This document shows, piece by piece, positions 50,846 to 60,409 of a stretch of 64,000 nucleotides of DNA; position 1 is the first letter of the stretch; each line of letters starts with the position of its first letter. This DNA comes from Arthrobacter sp. AL12. Its GTDB lineage: Bacteria; Actinomycetota; Actinomycetes; Actinomycetales; Micrococcaceae. Position numbers and translations under genes: made by a program. The notes under the pieces are model-generated. The model was not told the origin of the DNA, searched no databases, and was given only the letters and a program-made list of their open reading frames with translations. The stretch is taken from NCBI RefSeq assembly GCF_029960645.1, contig NZ_JASBQY010000002.1, positions 258,161 to 322,160 on the forward strand, written 5' to 3'.

Positions 50846-51805
50846 CTAGAAGCCGAGCTTGACGAGCTGCTTCGGATCCCGCTGCCAGTCCTTGGCGACC
50901 TTCACGTGCAGGTCCAGGTAGATGCGCGCGCCAAGCAGCGCCTCGATCGCCTTGCGGGCGTTGGTGCCGACCTCACGGAGCCGGGCGCCGCCCTTGCCGA
51001 TGATGATGGCCTTCTGCGAAGGACGTTCCACGTAAAGATTGACCCGCACGTCGAGGAACGGCTTGTCTTCAGGCCTGCCCTCCCGGGGAACAATCTCGTC
51101 GACGACGACGGCAAGGGAGTGCGGCAGTTCGTCGCGGACGCCCTCGAGGGCGGCCTCCCGGATGAGTTCGGCGATCATCACCGCTTCCGGCTCGTCTGTC
51201 AGGTGGCCGTCCGGGTAGAGCGGCGGCGAGGGCGGCATCAGGCCGATCAGCACGTCGGCAAGGGTCTTGACTTGGAAGCCGTCGGCGGCTGAGACCGGGA
51301 CGATGTCCTTCCAGCCGTCCTCGCCGAGAACCTCTCGGCCCAGGGCGTCGACTGCGAGCAGCTGTTCGGTGAGGCCCTGGCGGTCCACCGTATCGGCCTT
51401 CGTCACGATGGCGATGACCGGTTTGTTCCCGATGGCGGCGAGCTGGGCGGCGATGAACTTGTCCCCCGGGCCGATCTTCTCGTTCGCCGGCAGGCAGAAG
51501 CCGATCGCGTCGACCTCGGCGAGGGTGTCGGCCACGAGTTCGTTCAGCCGCTTCCCCAGCAGGGTGCGCGGACGGTGCAGGCCCGGAGTGTCTACGAGGA
51601 TCAGCTGCCCGTCGTCCCGGTGCACGATGCCGCGGATGGTGTGGCGCGTGGTCTGCGGTTTGGCCGAAGTGATCGCAACTTTCTGGCCGACCAGGGCGTT
51701 GGTGAGGGTCGACTTGCCCGTATTGGGCCGCCCGACCAGCACCGCGAAACCGGCTTGGTAGCCGCCGTGGGCTGCTTCGCCGTCGGACTTATTCTGCTTG
51801 CTCAC
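50846..51805 (-). CDS. era: GTPase Era
   Basis: The 319-residue GTPase binds 16S rRNA and assists small-subunit assembly. G1 GRPNTGKS (25-32), G3 DTPG (72-75) and G4 TKAD (135-138) are intact, and the C-terminal KH domain (VERPSQKAIIIGKGGARLREVG) is present. The GTG start at 51805 lies inside the end of the upstream CNNM gene (overlap 17 bases) with GGGAG upstream, so the two are coupled. The order phoH-ybeY-CNNM-era is that of Rv2368c to Rv2364c. Confidence 0.95.
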   Translation of the reverse strand: MSKQNKSDGEAAHGGYQAGFAVLVGRPNTGKSTLTNALVGQKVAITSAKPQTTRHTIRGIVHRDDGQLILVDTPGLHRPRTLLGKRLNELVADTLAEVDAIGFCLPANEKIGPGDKFIAAQLAAIGNKPVIAIVTKADTVDRQGLTEQLLAVDALGREVLGEDGWKDIVPVSAADGFQVKTLADVLIGLMPPSPPLYPDGHLTDEPEAVMIAELIREAALEGVRDELPHSLAVVVDEIVPREGRPEDKPFLDVRVNLYVERPSQKAIIIGKGGARLREVGTNARKAIEALLGARIYLDLHVKVAKDWQRDPKQLVKLGF

Positions 51806-53120
51806 GTGAGACTCCCTGTTGGATTGGTGCGGCCTCGTCGAGAAGGTCTTCAAGGTCAGTTTCTACTGCTGGTGCGGCCGCCGCAATGATGTGGCTGACG
51901 CGGTTCCGCCGGCCCTCGAGCCGGTCGGCACGGAGGGACAGTCCGTGGACCTCGACGGTGCTGCCGACAATCGGCACCCGGCCGAGGGCCTTGGCGAGCA
52001 GGCCGCCCACGGTGTCCACTTCGTCGTCGTCGAGCTCGAGGTCGAAAAGCTCACCCAGGTCCTCGATGCTCATCCGGGCGCTGACCCGGTAGCTTCCGTC
52101 GCCGAGTTCCACCGCCTCCGCGCTCTCAGTGTCGTATTCGTCGACGATCTCACCGACAATTTCCTCGATGAGGTCCTCGAGGGTGACGAGCCCGGCCGTG
52201 CCGCCGTATTCGTCGATCACGATCGCGACGTGGGTCGATTCCTTCTGCAGTTCGCGCAGCAGGTCACTCACCGGTTTGGAGTCCGGCACGTAGCGCACCT
52301 CGCGGGCGAGCTCGTCAACAACCGGCGGCTCCCCACCGGGGCCGAGGTTGTGGATGACCGCGGCCACATCCTTGAGGTACACGATGCCCAGGACCTGGTC
52401 GGTGTTCTCGCCGATGACGGGGATCCGGGAATAGCCCGAGCGCAGGAACAGCGACATGGCCCGGTGCAGGCTGGACCCGGAGTCGATGCAAAGGATGTCG
52501 GTGCGGGGCACCATGACGGAACGGACCAGGGTGTCCCCGAAATCGAACACCGACTGGATCATTTCGGCCTCGTTGTCCTCGATCACGTCAGATTCCGTGG
52601 CCCGGTCCACAAGCTCACGGAATTCCTCCTCGCTGAAGAACGCCTCGTTGTCCGCGGGCGCCCCGGGGGCCACCGCGCTGCCCAGTGTGACGAGCCAGCC
52701 CGGAATCGGACCCAGCACCCAGCAGAGCCAGCGGATCGGCGGGGCGCTGAAGCGGACCAGGCCGGCCGAGTGCACCCGGCCGAGCTGCCGGGGGGACACC
52801 CCGACGATCACGAAGCCCAGCAGGGCCATCACGCCGGTGGCGATCAGCCCGGAAATCCAGACGTTGTCGAGCAGGCTGTTCAGCAGCACCGTCACGGCCA
52901 CGGCGGAGGCCATATCGAACCAGATGCGCCAGAACCGCAGGGCCCGCATGTGCGCCACGGGCTGGGCCATGATGTGCTTGAGCGCGTTGCCGCGGCTGTG
53001 CAGGATCGCGGCCTCGGCGTCGTGCCGGGAAAGGTAGTTAAAGGCAGATTCGGCTGCGGTCAGGAACGCGGCAAAGCTCAGGAACACCAGCGCCATGCCG
53101 GCAACGATCAGTGGCGTCAC
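51789..53120 (-). CDS. CNNM/CBS-domain protein (hemolysin C/CorC-like)
   Basis: A 443-residue membrane protein with an N-terminal CNNM transmembrane domain (about residues 1-130, including [14 protein letters not shown]), two CBS domains (about 200-330: [14 protein letters not shown] and [28 protein letters not shown]) and a C-terminal CorC_HlyC domain. The hemolysin name is historical; CNNM proteins are linked to magnesium/cobalt transport. It overlaps ybeY (4 bases) and era (17 bases). Confidence 0.92.
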   Translation of the reverse strand: MTPLIVAGMALVFLSFAAFLTAAESAFNYLSRHDAEAAILHSRGNALKHIMAQPVAHMRALRFWRIWFDMASAVAVTVLLNSLLDNVWISGLIATGVMALLGFVIVGVSPRQLGRVHSAGLVRFSAPPIRWLCWVLGPIPGWLVTLGSAVAPGAPADNEAFFSEEEFRELVDRATESDVIEDNEAEMIQSVFDFGDTLVRSVMVPRTDILCIDSGSSLHRAMSLFLRSGYSRIPVIGENTDQVLGIVYLKDVAAVIHNLGPGGEPPVVDELAREVRYVPDSKPVSDLLRELQKESTHVAIVIDEYGGTAGLVTLEDLIEEIVGEIVDEYDTESAEAVELGDGSYRVSARMSIEDLGELFDLELDDDEVDTVGGLLAKALGRVPIVGSTVEVHGLSLRADRLEGRRNRVSHIIAAAAPAVETDLEDLLDEAAPIQQGVSREQAE

Positions 53121-53590
53121 TGAATCGTCTCGGAGGGGGCATCTTTACCGGTGAAGGCGGAGAGCAGTTCGCGCTGGAGGTCGAACATCTCCTCCTTCTC
53201 CTCCGGCTCCGCGTGGTCGAAGCCGAGCAGGTGCAGGATGCCGTGGGTCGTGAGCAGCAGCATCTCGTCCTGGGTGGAGTGGCCTGCGTTCATCGCCTGG
53301 ACCTCCGCGACCTGCGGGCAGATGGCGATGTCACCGAGCATGCCCTGCGGCGTGGGCTTGTCCGGGGTGCCCGGCGTCAGCTCGTCCATGGGCACGGAGA
53401 GCACATCCGTGGAGCCCGGCTCGTCCATCAGCTCGATGTGCAGCTTCTCCATGGCCGGCTCGTCCACCAGGAGGATGGACAGTTCAGCCTGCGGGTGGAT
53501 GAAGAGCCGTTCGAAAACGAACCTGGACAGCTGGACCAGCTCGGCCTCATCGACGGTGATGCCGGATTCGTTGTTGACCTCAATGCTCAC
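53117..53590 (-). CDS. ybeY: Endoribonuclease YbeY (rRNA maturation factor)
   Basis: The 157-residue metalloprotein has the YbeY signature HGILHLLGFDH, with the three zinc histidines His116, His120 and His126, and an upstream STDVLSVPMDE motif. YbeY acts in 16S rRNA 3'-end maturation and ribosome quality control. Start and stop overlap phoH and the CNNM gene by four bases each, so it is embedded in a tightly coupled operon. Confidence 0.95.
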   Translation of the reverse strand: MSIEVNNESGITVDEAELVQLSRFVFERLFIHPQAELSILLVDEPAMEKLHIELMDEPGSTDVLSVPMDELTPGTPDKPTPQGMLGDIAICPQVAEVQAMNAGHSTQDEMLLLTTHGILHLLGFDHAEPEEKEEMFDLQRELLSAFTGKDAPSETIQ

Positions 53591-54675
53591 GCGCGTTCCC
53601 CCCGCTTGTCCCGGGCCACGGAATGCTTGACCCGGTTCCGCTGGATCTCGTCCCAGACACTGTAGGCGTTGACGATGTCGCCCACCAAGCGGTGCCGGAC
53701 GACGTCGGAGGCGTCCAGGACGGTGAAGTTGACGTCGTCGATGCCCTGCAGGATGTCCTCCACGATGCGGAGGCCGGAGCGGGTCCCGAAGGGCAGGTCA
53801 ACCTGCGTGACGTCACCGGTGATGACCATTTTGGAGCCGAAGCCCAGCCGGGTGAGGAACATCTTCATCTGCTCCGGGGTGGTGTTCTGCGCCTCGTCCA
53901 GGATGATGAAGGCGTCGTTGAGCGTGCGCCCCCGCATGTAGGCCAGCGGGGCGACCTCGATGGTGCCGGCCGCGATCAGCCGCGGGATGGATTCGGGGTC
54001 CATCATTTCGTGCAGGGCGTCGTAGAGCGGGCGAAGGTAGGGATCGATCTTGTCGCTGAGCGTGCCGGGAAGGAATCCCAGCCGCTCCCCCGCCTCCACG
54101 GCGGGACGGGTCAGGATGATCCGGGTGACTTCCTTTTGCTGCAGTGCCTGAACGGCCTTGGCCATCGCCAGGTACGTCTTGCCGGTACCGGCCGGGCCGA
54201 TTCCGAAGATCACCGTGTTGTCGTCAATCGCGTCCACGTAGTTCTTCTGGTTCAGCGTCTTCGGCCGGATCGTCTTGCCGCGGCTCGAGAGGATGTTGTG
54301 CGTGAGCACCTCGACCGGGTTCTGCAGGGACTGGCTCCGGAGCATCGACACGAGCTGCTGCAGGACCGAGGGGGTGACGACGGTGCCCCGGGCGACGAGA
54401 CCCCGGACCTCGTTGAGCAGGCGCATGATCCGCGGCACGTCGGCGGCCGGCCCGCTGATGGCGAGTTCGTTGCCGCGGACATGGAAGTCGACGGCCGGGA
54501 ACTGGGCCTCAATGAAGCGCAGGGCTTCGTCATGACTGCCAAGGGACTGGACCATCTGATCGGAGTTGTCGAACAGGACCACCTCCGTCCGCAGCCCTGG
54601 TAGGGAGTGGGGAAATTCACCTGCGGCGCGCTCTCCGGCGCTGATCCGGGCCTTGCCGTTCGCTGCTTCAGTCAT
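53587..54675 (-). CDS. phoH: PhoH-family ATPase
   Basis: This 362-residue protein has an N-terminal KH-like RNA-binding region (residues about 30-130) and a PhoH ATPase domain with Walker A GPAGTGKT (160-167) and Walker B AFIILDEAQN. PhoH proteins are predicted RNA-associated ATPases; the fixed neighbourhood with ybeY and era points to ribosome or rRNA metabolism (established synteny, function inferred). It is the first gene of the coupled operon; no clear promoter hexamers are visible upstream. Confidence 0.93.
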   Translation of the reverse strand: MTEAANGKARISAGERAAGEFPHSLPGLRTEVVLFDNSDQMVQSLGSHDEALRFIEAQFPAVDFHVRGNELAISGPAADVPRIMRLLNEVRGLVARGTVVTPSVLQQLVSMLRSQSLQNPVEVLTHNILSSRGKTIRPKTLNQKNYVDAIDDNTVIFGIGPAGTGKTYLAMAKAVQALQQKEVTRIILTRPAVEAGERLGFLPGTLSDKIDPYLRPLYDALHEMMDPESIPRLIAAGTIEVAPLAYMRGRTLNDAFIILDEAQNTTPEQMKMFLTRLGFGSKMVITGDVTQVDLPFGTRSGLRIVEDILQGIDDVNFTVLDASDVVRHRLVGDIVNAYSVWDEIQRNRVKHSVARDKRGERA

Positions 54676-55105
54676 GGTGTTGGCCCGCGGGCCTCTGGTC
54701 CCCTCCAGTTGGAAATGGTCTGTGCTGACCCGGCCCCGACGGCGCTTGATTTGCCTTCTGGTTCCGGGTGTCAGCGGGTCCTTTTATCTTACGCCAGAGC
54801 GGGGCTTCGCACCGCGCCGGGCGCGGCGGCCTGTCGGTCCGCCGCACGGCGTCATCCGCCGGCTTTCGCGCATTTAGGTATCAAGTTCGTATCGGCCTCA
54901 TATCGTTCCCGTTGCATTTCCCGCCGGCCGGCCGAATCCAGGCGTTCGCCCCCGACCCGTGTGCCATGCTGGAAACCTTCCTCCGTCGCGGTTTTGAGCC
55001 GGGCTGGGGGTGGTTGAACTCTAAGAATCCGAGCAGTGGAAGGCAACGGCCATCAGGGATCGCGGGACCGGGCAAACAGCGGCAGGCAGGCGGATACGTC
55101 CGGGC
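54676..55105. other. Divergent control region between phoH and the GerMN lipoprotein gene
   Basis: No supported gene in these 430 bases. An AT-richer patch around 54875-54915 (GTATCAAGTTCGTATC and following) presumably contains the divergent promoters, but I cannot place hexamers with confidence. Frames in this stretch are Arg/Pro-rich and look like translated noise. Confidence 0.35.
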
Positions 55106-56005
55106 ATGCCGCTGCTGGCGCTGCCCGCAGCGCTGGCCCTGGCCCTCACCGGCTGCGTGGCCACATCCCAGACCGGCATCACGGATTCCAGTACCCCCTC
55201 GCAGGTCCTTTCTGCCCAGGCGTCGGCGCCGGCCACGAGCGCACCGCTGGAAACCACGCAGGCGTCCAACAAGGCGCCGGTGTACTGGATCGGCCGGAGC
55301 AACGACAGCATGTTCCTCTACCGGGAGTTCCGTGACGTTCCGGAACAGGACAATCCGGTCACGCGGGCGCTTCGGGTCATGATGTCCGAGAAGCCGCTCG
55401 ATCCGGACTTCTTCACCCCGTGGCAGGACCCCAAGAAACTGGCAAGCTCCATTTCGGGCAAGAATGTCATCACGGTCGACATGTCCGCGGACGCCTTCAA
55501 CAGCAATGTGGACCCGGCCATGGCCGAGCGCGCGGTCCAGCAGCTCGTCTATACCGCGACGGCAGCCGCGGCCAGCGCGGGGCTAATCGATGCCGGCCAG
55601 CAGATCCAGGTGGTGGTGCTCGTGGACGGCCATACCGACTACGTCGCCTTCAACCACGTCCGGCTTGGCTCTCCGACGGCCCGCAGCGTCGGCATGGTCG
55701 CCCCGGTATGGATCATCGATCCCCAGGAGGGGACCTCCGTGGAGGACGGTGCCGTCAAGATCTCCGGCCGAAGCACCACTCCGGGCGGCAAACTTCGGTG
55801 GGAAATCCTGCGCATCGAAGGCAGCGTCGAGACCCGGTACCTGGACGGGACCGTCACGGCCTCGGCTGAGGCCGGCCAGTCGGGAGCCTTCGGCCTGTCG
55901 GTCAGCCTGGGGCCGGGCAACTATGAGGTCCGGGTGGCGCAGCTCGAAGAGGGGAACCCGGCCGAGGATCTGAACGTCGACACCCGCGGGTTCACGGTCA
56001 AATAG
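55106..56005 (+). CDS. GerMN/Gmad2 domain lipoprotein
   Basis: A 299-residue secreted protein with a lipoprotein signal (LALALTGCVA, Cys17), a Ser/Thr-rich linker, a GerMN domain (about residues 55-185: VYWIGRSNDSMFLYREFR, VITVDMSADAFNS, QQLVYTATAAAASAGLIDAGQQIQVVV) and a C-terminal Gmad2 immunoglobulin-like domain (about 210-297, including VKISGRSTTPGGKLRWEI and NYEVRVAQLEEG). The pair is typical of actinobacterial envelope proteins of unknown role. Odd: the signal lacks a basic N-region at this ATG, while the codons just upstream (RRIRPG) would supply one but no start codon is seen there. Confidence 0.82.
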   Translation: MPLLALPAALALALTGCVATSQTGITDSSTPSQVLSAQASAPATSAPLETTQASNKAPVYWIGRSNDSMFLYREFRDVPEQDNPVTRALRVMMSEKPLDPDFFTPWQDPKKLASSISGKNVITVDMSADAFNSNVDPAMAERAVQQLVYTATAAAASAGLIDAGQQIQVVVLVDGHTDYVAFNHVRLGSPTARSVGMVAPVWIIDPQEGTSVEDGAVKISGRSTTPGGKLRWEILRIEGSVETRYLDGTVTASAEAGQSGAFGLSVSLGPGNYEVRVAQLEEGNPAEDLNVDTRGFTVK

Positions 56006-56119
56006 CGGACCCCGCCGGATTTCCGGATCGGCTGCTCCGTAGCGGCCCTTTTGAACCCTCAAAACGGCGCTTATGGAGCAGTCGATCGCTTCCTTTATGC
56101 GCGGACGGACTGCGGGACG

Positions 56120-56929
56120 CTACCAGCGGCCGAGGACGTCGCTGGCCAGGACCGTGGCGGCGGGACCGGCCGTGGACGAGCGCAGCACATGGTGCCCCAG
56201 CAGGGCCGTCACCGCGCCGGCGTCGCAGAGCCTGGTCACCTCCCTCGGGCTGATGCCGCCCTCAGGTCCGACGATCAGGAGCACCTCGCGGCCGCCGTCT
56301 GACCAGCCGGCCGCAGCGCCGTCGGCGGCCGCCCGGTCAGCTGCCGAGCCGGCGTCCTGCCAGGCCTCCAGCACCTGCCGCAGCGGACGGACGGCGTCCT
56401 CGTGCAGGATGACGGCCAGGTCGGCCGCCGCCACTGCTGCCTGCAGCCCGGCGCCGTCGACGGCGGGGCGGACCGGGGGAATCCAGGCGCGGCGTGCCTG
56501 CTTTGCCGCCGCCGTGACAACCGACTGCCACTTGGCGTGGGCTTTCGCCGCGCGTTCGGCCTTCCAGCGGACGATCGACCGTTCCGCCTGCCAGGGGACG
56601 ACGGCGTCGATCCCCAGCTCGGTAGCGGTTTCGGCAGCGAGTTCGTCCCGGTCGCCCTTCGCGAGGGCCTGGACCAGCACGAGCCGCACCGCAGGCCGGG
56701 GCTCCTCGGCGAGTCGGGAACACTCCACGGACAGTTCGCCGGGCGCGACGGCGGCCACGGTGCCGGTGAGGCGTTTTCCGGCGCCGTCGGCGATGTCCAC
56801 GCTCTCCCCCACACCAAGCCGCTTCACCGTGACCGCATGGCGGGCCTCTGGACCGTCAAGGACGAAGACGGAACCGGGGGCCAGCCCGTCCAGGGTGCCG
56901 GGGGCAGTGAAGAAGACCGGGTTGCTCAC
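56120..56929 (-). CDS. rsmE: 16S rRNA (uracil(1498)-N3)-methyltransferase
   Basis: The 269-residue SPOUT methyltransferase has an N-terminal PUA-like domain (HAVTVKRLGVGESVDIADGAGKRLTGTV) and a C-terminal knotted domain with LIVGPEGGISPREV and LGHHVLRSSTAGPAATVLA, the SAM-binding knot. It methylates U1498 of 16S rRNA. It starts two bases after the dnaJ stop in the order hrcA-dnaJ-rsmE, a common bacterial arrangement. Confidence 0.95.
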   Translation of the reverse strand: MSNPVFFTAPGTLDGLAPGSVFVLDGPEARHAVTVKRLGVGESVDIADGAGKRLTGTVAAVAPGELSVECSRLAEEPRPAVRLVLVQALAKGDRDELAAETATELGIDAVVPWQAERSIVRWKAERAAKAHAKWQSVVTAAAKQARRAWIPPVRPAVDGAGLQAAVAAADLAVILHEDAVRPLRQVLEAWQDAGSAADRAAADGAAAGWSDGGREVLLIVGPEGGISPREVTRLCDAGAVTALLGHHVLRSSTAGPAATVLASDVLGRW

Positions 56930-56931
56930 GG

Positions 56932-58059
56932 CTACAGGTTACCGAACCGGTCCCGAATCTTAGAGAAGACCCCGCCGCTCACGGCGAGCTTTCCTTCGCT
57001 GAACTGTTCCCCGCGCAGCTTGGCGAGCTGGCGGAGCAGATCCTCCTGGGCGGCGTCGAGCTTGGCGGGGGTGTCCACCTGGAGGTGGACCTTGAGGTCG
57101 CCACGGCCGTAGCCGCGCAGGTGGGTAACGCCGAGCCCGCGGAGCGTAATGACCTCGCCGGACTGGGTGCCGGCCTTGACGTCGATCTCCTGCCGGCCGT
57201 CGAAGGTCTCGAGGGTCAGCTCGGTGCCCAGCGCGGCGGCCGTCATGGGGATGTTGAGGCTCGCGTGCAGGTCGTCGCCGTCGCGAACGTACGTGGCGTC
57301 GTTGTTGACCCGGATCTCAACGTACAGGTCGCCCGCGGGGCCGCCGGCAGGTCCGGCCTCGCCCTGCCCGGAGAGCTGGATGCGGGTGCCGGTGGCCACA
57401 CCGGCGGGAACCTTGACCGTCAGGGAACGCCGGCTGCGGATCCGTCCCTGGCCGGCACATTCGTTGCAGGGGTCCTTGATCACGGTGCCGAAGCCCTCGC
57501 AGGAGCCGCAGGGGGCCGTGGTCATGACCTGGCCGAGGATAGAACGCACGGCGCGCTGGACCTGGCCGCTGCCGCCGCAGATGTCGCAGCGCACGGGGTG
57601 GCTGCCTGCACGACAGCACGAGCCATCGCAGGTGGGGCAGGTGACGGCCGTGTCCACTTCGATTTTCTTGTTGACGCCGAACACGGCGTCGCGGAGGTCG
57701 ATCCGGACGCTGATCAGCGCGTCCTGGCCGCGACGGACCCGGGAGGCCGGCCCGGCCTGGCCGCCGGCGCCGAAGAAGGTCTCGAAAATGTCCTGGAACG
57801 CGAAGCCCTGGCCGGCGTAGCTGCCGCCGCCGAAGCCGTTGTCGGTGCCGTTCTCGTTGCCGGTGGTGTCGTAGATCCGGCGTTTCTGCGGGTCAGACAG
57901 CACCTCATAGGCGTGGGTGACGGCCTTGAAGCGGTCCGAGGCGTCGTCCCCCGGGTTCACGTCCGGGTGGAGGGTCCGCGCGAGTTTGCGGTAGGCCTTC
58001 TTGATCTCTTCTCCGGTAGCTTCACGGGAGACTCCCAAAACGTCGTAATGGCTGCTCAA
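56932..58059 (-). CDS. dnaJ: Chaperone protein DnaJ (DnaJ2 type)
   Basis: A 375-residue type I J-protein: J domain with HPD at 31-33, Gly/Phe-rich linker, zinc-binding domain and C-terminal substrate domains. Of the four CxxCxGxG motifs, three are regular (CDICGGSG, CGSCEGFG, CNECAGQG); the first reads CPTCDGSCC, with Cys in place of the last Gly. It stimulates DnaK ATPase. The TTG start at 58059 is chosen because AAGGAAGAG lies upstream and the J domain begins directly after it. It is cotranscribed with hrcA, hence under CIRCE control. Confidence 0.93.
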   Translation of the reverse strand: MSSHYDVLGVSREATGEEIKKAYRKLARTLHPDVNPGDDASDRFKAVTHAYEVLSDPQKRRIYDTTGNENGTDNGFGGGSYAGQGFAFQDIFETFFGAGGQAGPASRVRRGQDALISVRIDLRDAVFGVNKKIEVDTAVTCPTCDGSCCRAGSHPVRCDICGGSGQVQRAVRSILGQVMTTAPCGSCEGFGTVIKDPCNECAGQGRIRSRRSLTVKVPAGVATGTRIQLSGQGEAGPAGGPAGDLYVEIRVNNDATYVRDGDDLHASLNIPMTAAALGTELTLETFDGRQEIDVKAGTQSGEVITLRGLGVTHLRGYGRGDLKVHLQVDTPAKLDAAQEDLLRQLAKLRGEQFSEGKLAVSGGVFSKIRDRFGNL

Positions 58060-58168
58060 AATGTGTATCTCTTCCTTTTTATACTGCCGGTGGGGCACTG
58101 CCTGTTAGGGGCAAGAAGTCTGGTGCCGGCCCGTCGGGCCGTCAGGCCAGCCGGGTCTGCGCGGTTCG

Positions 58169-59182
58169 TCAGGGGCCGAGAATCCGAGAAAGGTAGCGGG
58201 CCACGGCCCGGACGGCGGCCATGGTGGTCGGATAGTCCATCCGGGTGGGGCCCAGCACGCCGACTTTCGCCGTCGCGTCCGGGCCGTAGCCGGTTGCCAC
58301 CACGGAGGCCTCGGCGAGTCCGTCATACGGGTTTTCCCGGCCGATGCTGACCGTCACCCCCCGCGGGTCCTCGGCCATGTCGCTCAGCAGGCGGAGCATG
58401 ACCACCTGCTCCTCGAGGGCTTCCAGCACCGGGCCGATGCTGAGCGGGAAGTCGACGTTGGAGCGGGCCAGGTTGGCGGTTCCGGCCATGACCATCCGCT
58501 CCTCGCGGCTGCTGGTGGCCAGAGCCTCCAGGCCACGCGCCAGCGCCTGCGCGGGGCCGCGACGGGCGGGAGGGCAGCCGGCAATGACGGACTGCAGTGT
58601 CTGCGGCAGCAGGTTCAGCGGCGTGCCCGAGAGGCTGCCGAGGAACCGGGTGCGCAGCTCGGACAGGACCTCGTCGGAAAGCTCCTGCCCCGCATCGATA
58701 ACCCGCTGTTCCACCTTGCCGGTGTCTGCGATCAGCACTGCGAGCACCTTGCGGGGAGCCAGCAGGACGAATTCGATGTGCCGCACCTTGGCGCGGCTGA
58801 GGTGGGGGTACTGCACGACGGCGACCTGGTTGGTCAGCTGCGAGAGCAGCCGCACGGTCCGGTCGAGGACGTCGTCGAGGTCGTCGGAGCCCTCCAGGAG
58901 TGCCTGGATGGCGCGGCGCTCGGCCGGTGAGAGCGGCTTGACCGCCGAAATCTGGTCCACGAAGAGCCGGTAGCCCTTGTCCGTGGGGATGCGCCCGGCG
59001 CTCGTGTGCGGTGCCGTAATCAGGCCCTCATCTTCCAGGGCCGCCATGTCATTGCGGATCGTGGCGCTGGACACCCCGAGGTGGTGCCGTTCGACGAGGG
59101 CTTTCGAGCCGACGGGTTCACGCGAATGGACGTAGTCCTCCACGATGGCGCGCAGCACTTCGAGCTTGCGTGGTTCGCTCAC
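58169..59182 (-). CDS. hrcA: Heat-inducible transcription repressor HrcA
   Basis: This 337-residue repressor has an N-terminal winged helix ([50 protein letters not shown]) that binds CIRCE and a C-terminal GAF-like dimerisation domain. It represses class I heat-shock genes until titrated by unfolded protein load through GroE. The GTG at 59182 has GGGAGG upstream. A CIRCE element lies 87 bases upstream, so hrcA-dnaJ is autoregulated. Confidence 0.95.
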   Translation of the reverse strand: MSEPRKLEVLRAIVEDYVHSREPVGSKALVERHHLGVSSATIRNDMAALEDEGLITAPHTSAGRIPTDKGYRLFVDQISAVKPLSPAERRAIQALLEGSDDLDDVLDRTVRLLSQLTNQVAVVQYPHLSRAKVRHIEFVLLAPRKVLAVLIADTGKVEQRVIDAGQELSDEVLSELRTRFLGSLSGTPLNLLPQTLQSVIAGCPPARRGPAQALARGLEALATSSREERMVMAGTANLARSNVDFPLSIGPVLEALEEQVVMLRLLSDMAEDPRGVTVSIGRENPYDGLAEASVVATGYGPDATAKVGVLGPTRMDYPTTMAAVRAVARYLSRILGP

Positions 59183-59268
59183 GCTCCACCTCCCTTCGAC
59201 TGTCCTGCATCCGGTGCCGCCGCTCGCCGGCCGCGCCGGACAATGGTTCCGGCACAAAGACATGGTGG

Positions 59269-59295
59269 TTAGCACTCGCCACGCCTAAGTGCTAA
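59269..59295. promoter_or_regulatory. CIRCE operator (HrcA binding site)
   Basis: TTAGCACTC (59269-59277), nine bases, AAGTGCTAA (59287-59295). This is the CIRCE consensus with one change (AAGTGCTAA for GAGTGCTAA). It lies between the divergent hrcA and DUF3097 genes, 87 bases from hrcA. Confidence 0.92.
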
Positions 59296-59415
59296 CCAGT
59301 CTAATATGAGTCGCCGCATTGTTAGCATTGAATTCGCTCCGGGCGTTCCTCCTGGGGCGGGTGTTTTCGGGCACAGCCCGCCGCAGCAAACCGACCGTAG
59401 AGCAGGGTGTAACCG

Positions 59416-60267
59416 ATGTCGTACCAGAACTGGGGCCCCCAGGACCTGTCCAGCCCGGCCAGGACCGAACTGCCTGAAGTGCCGGTGGAGCGCGGAATGG
59501 TGCTCGAGGATGTGCAGTCCGGCTGGGTGGGTGCCGTCACGCGGGTGGAGAAATCCGGCGGCATGGTCGTGGTGGCCCTCGAAGACCGCCGCGGCAAGTC
59601 CCGGTCGTTCCGGCTCGGCTTCGGTTTCCTGCTGGAGGGCCAGCCGATCCGGCTGATGCCGCCGGCGCCCCGGGCCGCCGCGGAACCCGCCGGCGGCACC
59701 AGAACCGCCTCCGGCTCCGTCCGGGTGGCTGGCCACCGCGCCCAGGTGGCCAAAGCGAGCCGGATCTGGGTGGAAGGCAAGCACGACGCCGAACTCGTCG
59801 AACGGGTCTGGGGAGACGATCTCCGGGTGGAGGGCATCGTGGTCGAGCCGCTGCACGGCATCGATGACCTCGCCGGTGCCGTGGCAGCCTTCGGGCCCGG
59901 GCCCGGACGCCGGCTCGGTGTCCTGGTGGACCATCTGGTGCCCGATTCCAAGGAATCCCGGATCGCCGCGGCGGTGATGGCATCCCCCGGAGCGGCCGGC
60001 AACGTCCTGATCGTTGGCCACCCCTACGTCGACGTCTGGCAGGCGATCCGGCCCGCCGTGCTGGGAATCGAGAAGTGGCCTGTGATCCCCCGCGGCGTGG
60101 ACTGGAAGACCGGTATCCTGATGGCCTTCGGCTGGCCGCACAGCACCAAGGAGGACATCGGCCTGGGCTGGCAAAAGCTCCTTGGCGCGGTCCGGAGCTA
60201 CGCCGATCTGGAACCCTCCCTGCTGGGCCGGGTGGAGGAGGTCATCGACTTCCTCACCGTTCCCTGA
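59416..60267 (+). CDS. DUF3097 protein
   Basis: The 283-residue protein is a member of DUF3097, nearly confined to actinobacteria. After an N-terminal beta domain (residues about 20-85, VERGMVLEDVQSGWVGAVTRVEKSGGMVVVALEDRRG) comes IWVEGKHDAELVERVWGDDLRVEG (about 117-140) and LGVLVDHLVPDSKE (about 167-180). The spacing of the conserved Glu120 and Asp172 recalls a TOPRIM domain, so a nucleic-acid role is possible (inference). It is divergent from hrcA with CIRCE in between; whether heat shock affects it is open. Confidence 0.88.
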   Translation: MSYQNWGPQDLSSPARTELPEVPVERGMVLEDVQSGWVGAVTRVEKSGGMVVVALEDRRGKSRSFRLGFGFLLEGQPIRLMPPAPRAAAEPAGGTRTASGSVRVAGHRAQVAKASRIWVEGKHDAELVERVWGDDLRVEGIVVEPLHGIDDLAGAVAAFGPGPGRRLGVLVDHLVPDSKESRIAAAVMASPGAAGNVLIVGHPYVDVWQAIRPAVLGIEKWPVIPRGVDWKTGILMAFGWPHSTKEDIGLGWQKLLGAVRSYADLEPSLLGRVEEVIDFLTVP

Positions 60268-60338
60268 GGCGCCCCCCGCGCACCCCAGCCAGCGGGCCGA
60301 TCGGTGATTCCGCGCCCGAGCAAGTATTCTTGTAAGGC

Positions 60339-60359
60339 GGCTGCGCTCCCGGCGCAGCC
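60339..60359 (+). promoter_or_regulatory. Hairpin in the leader of the DUF4870 gene
   Basis: GGCTGCGC (60339-60346) pairs perfectly with GCGCAGCC (60352-60359), five-base loop. It follows a TATTCT hexamer at 60325-60330 (a possible -10) and precedes the GTG start by about 50 bases, so it may be a leader structure, or the terminator of the upstream gene. Confidence 0.4.
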
Positions 60360-60409
60360 CTGGCACCTCCAGGCAGCAACGCACCACCCGCAATCCGAAG
60401 GACGACACC

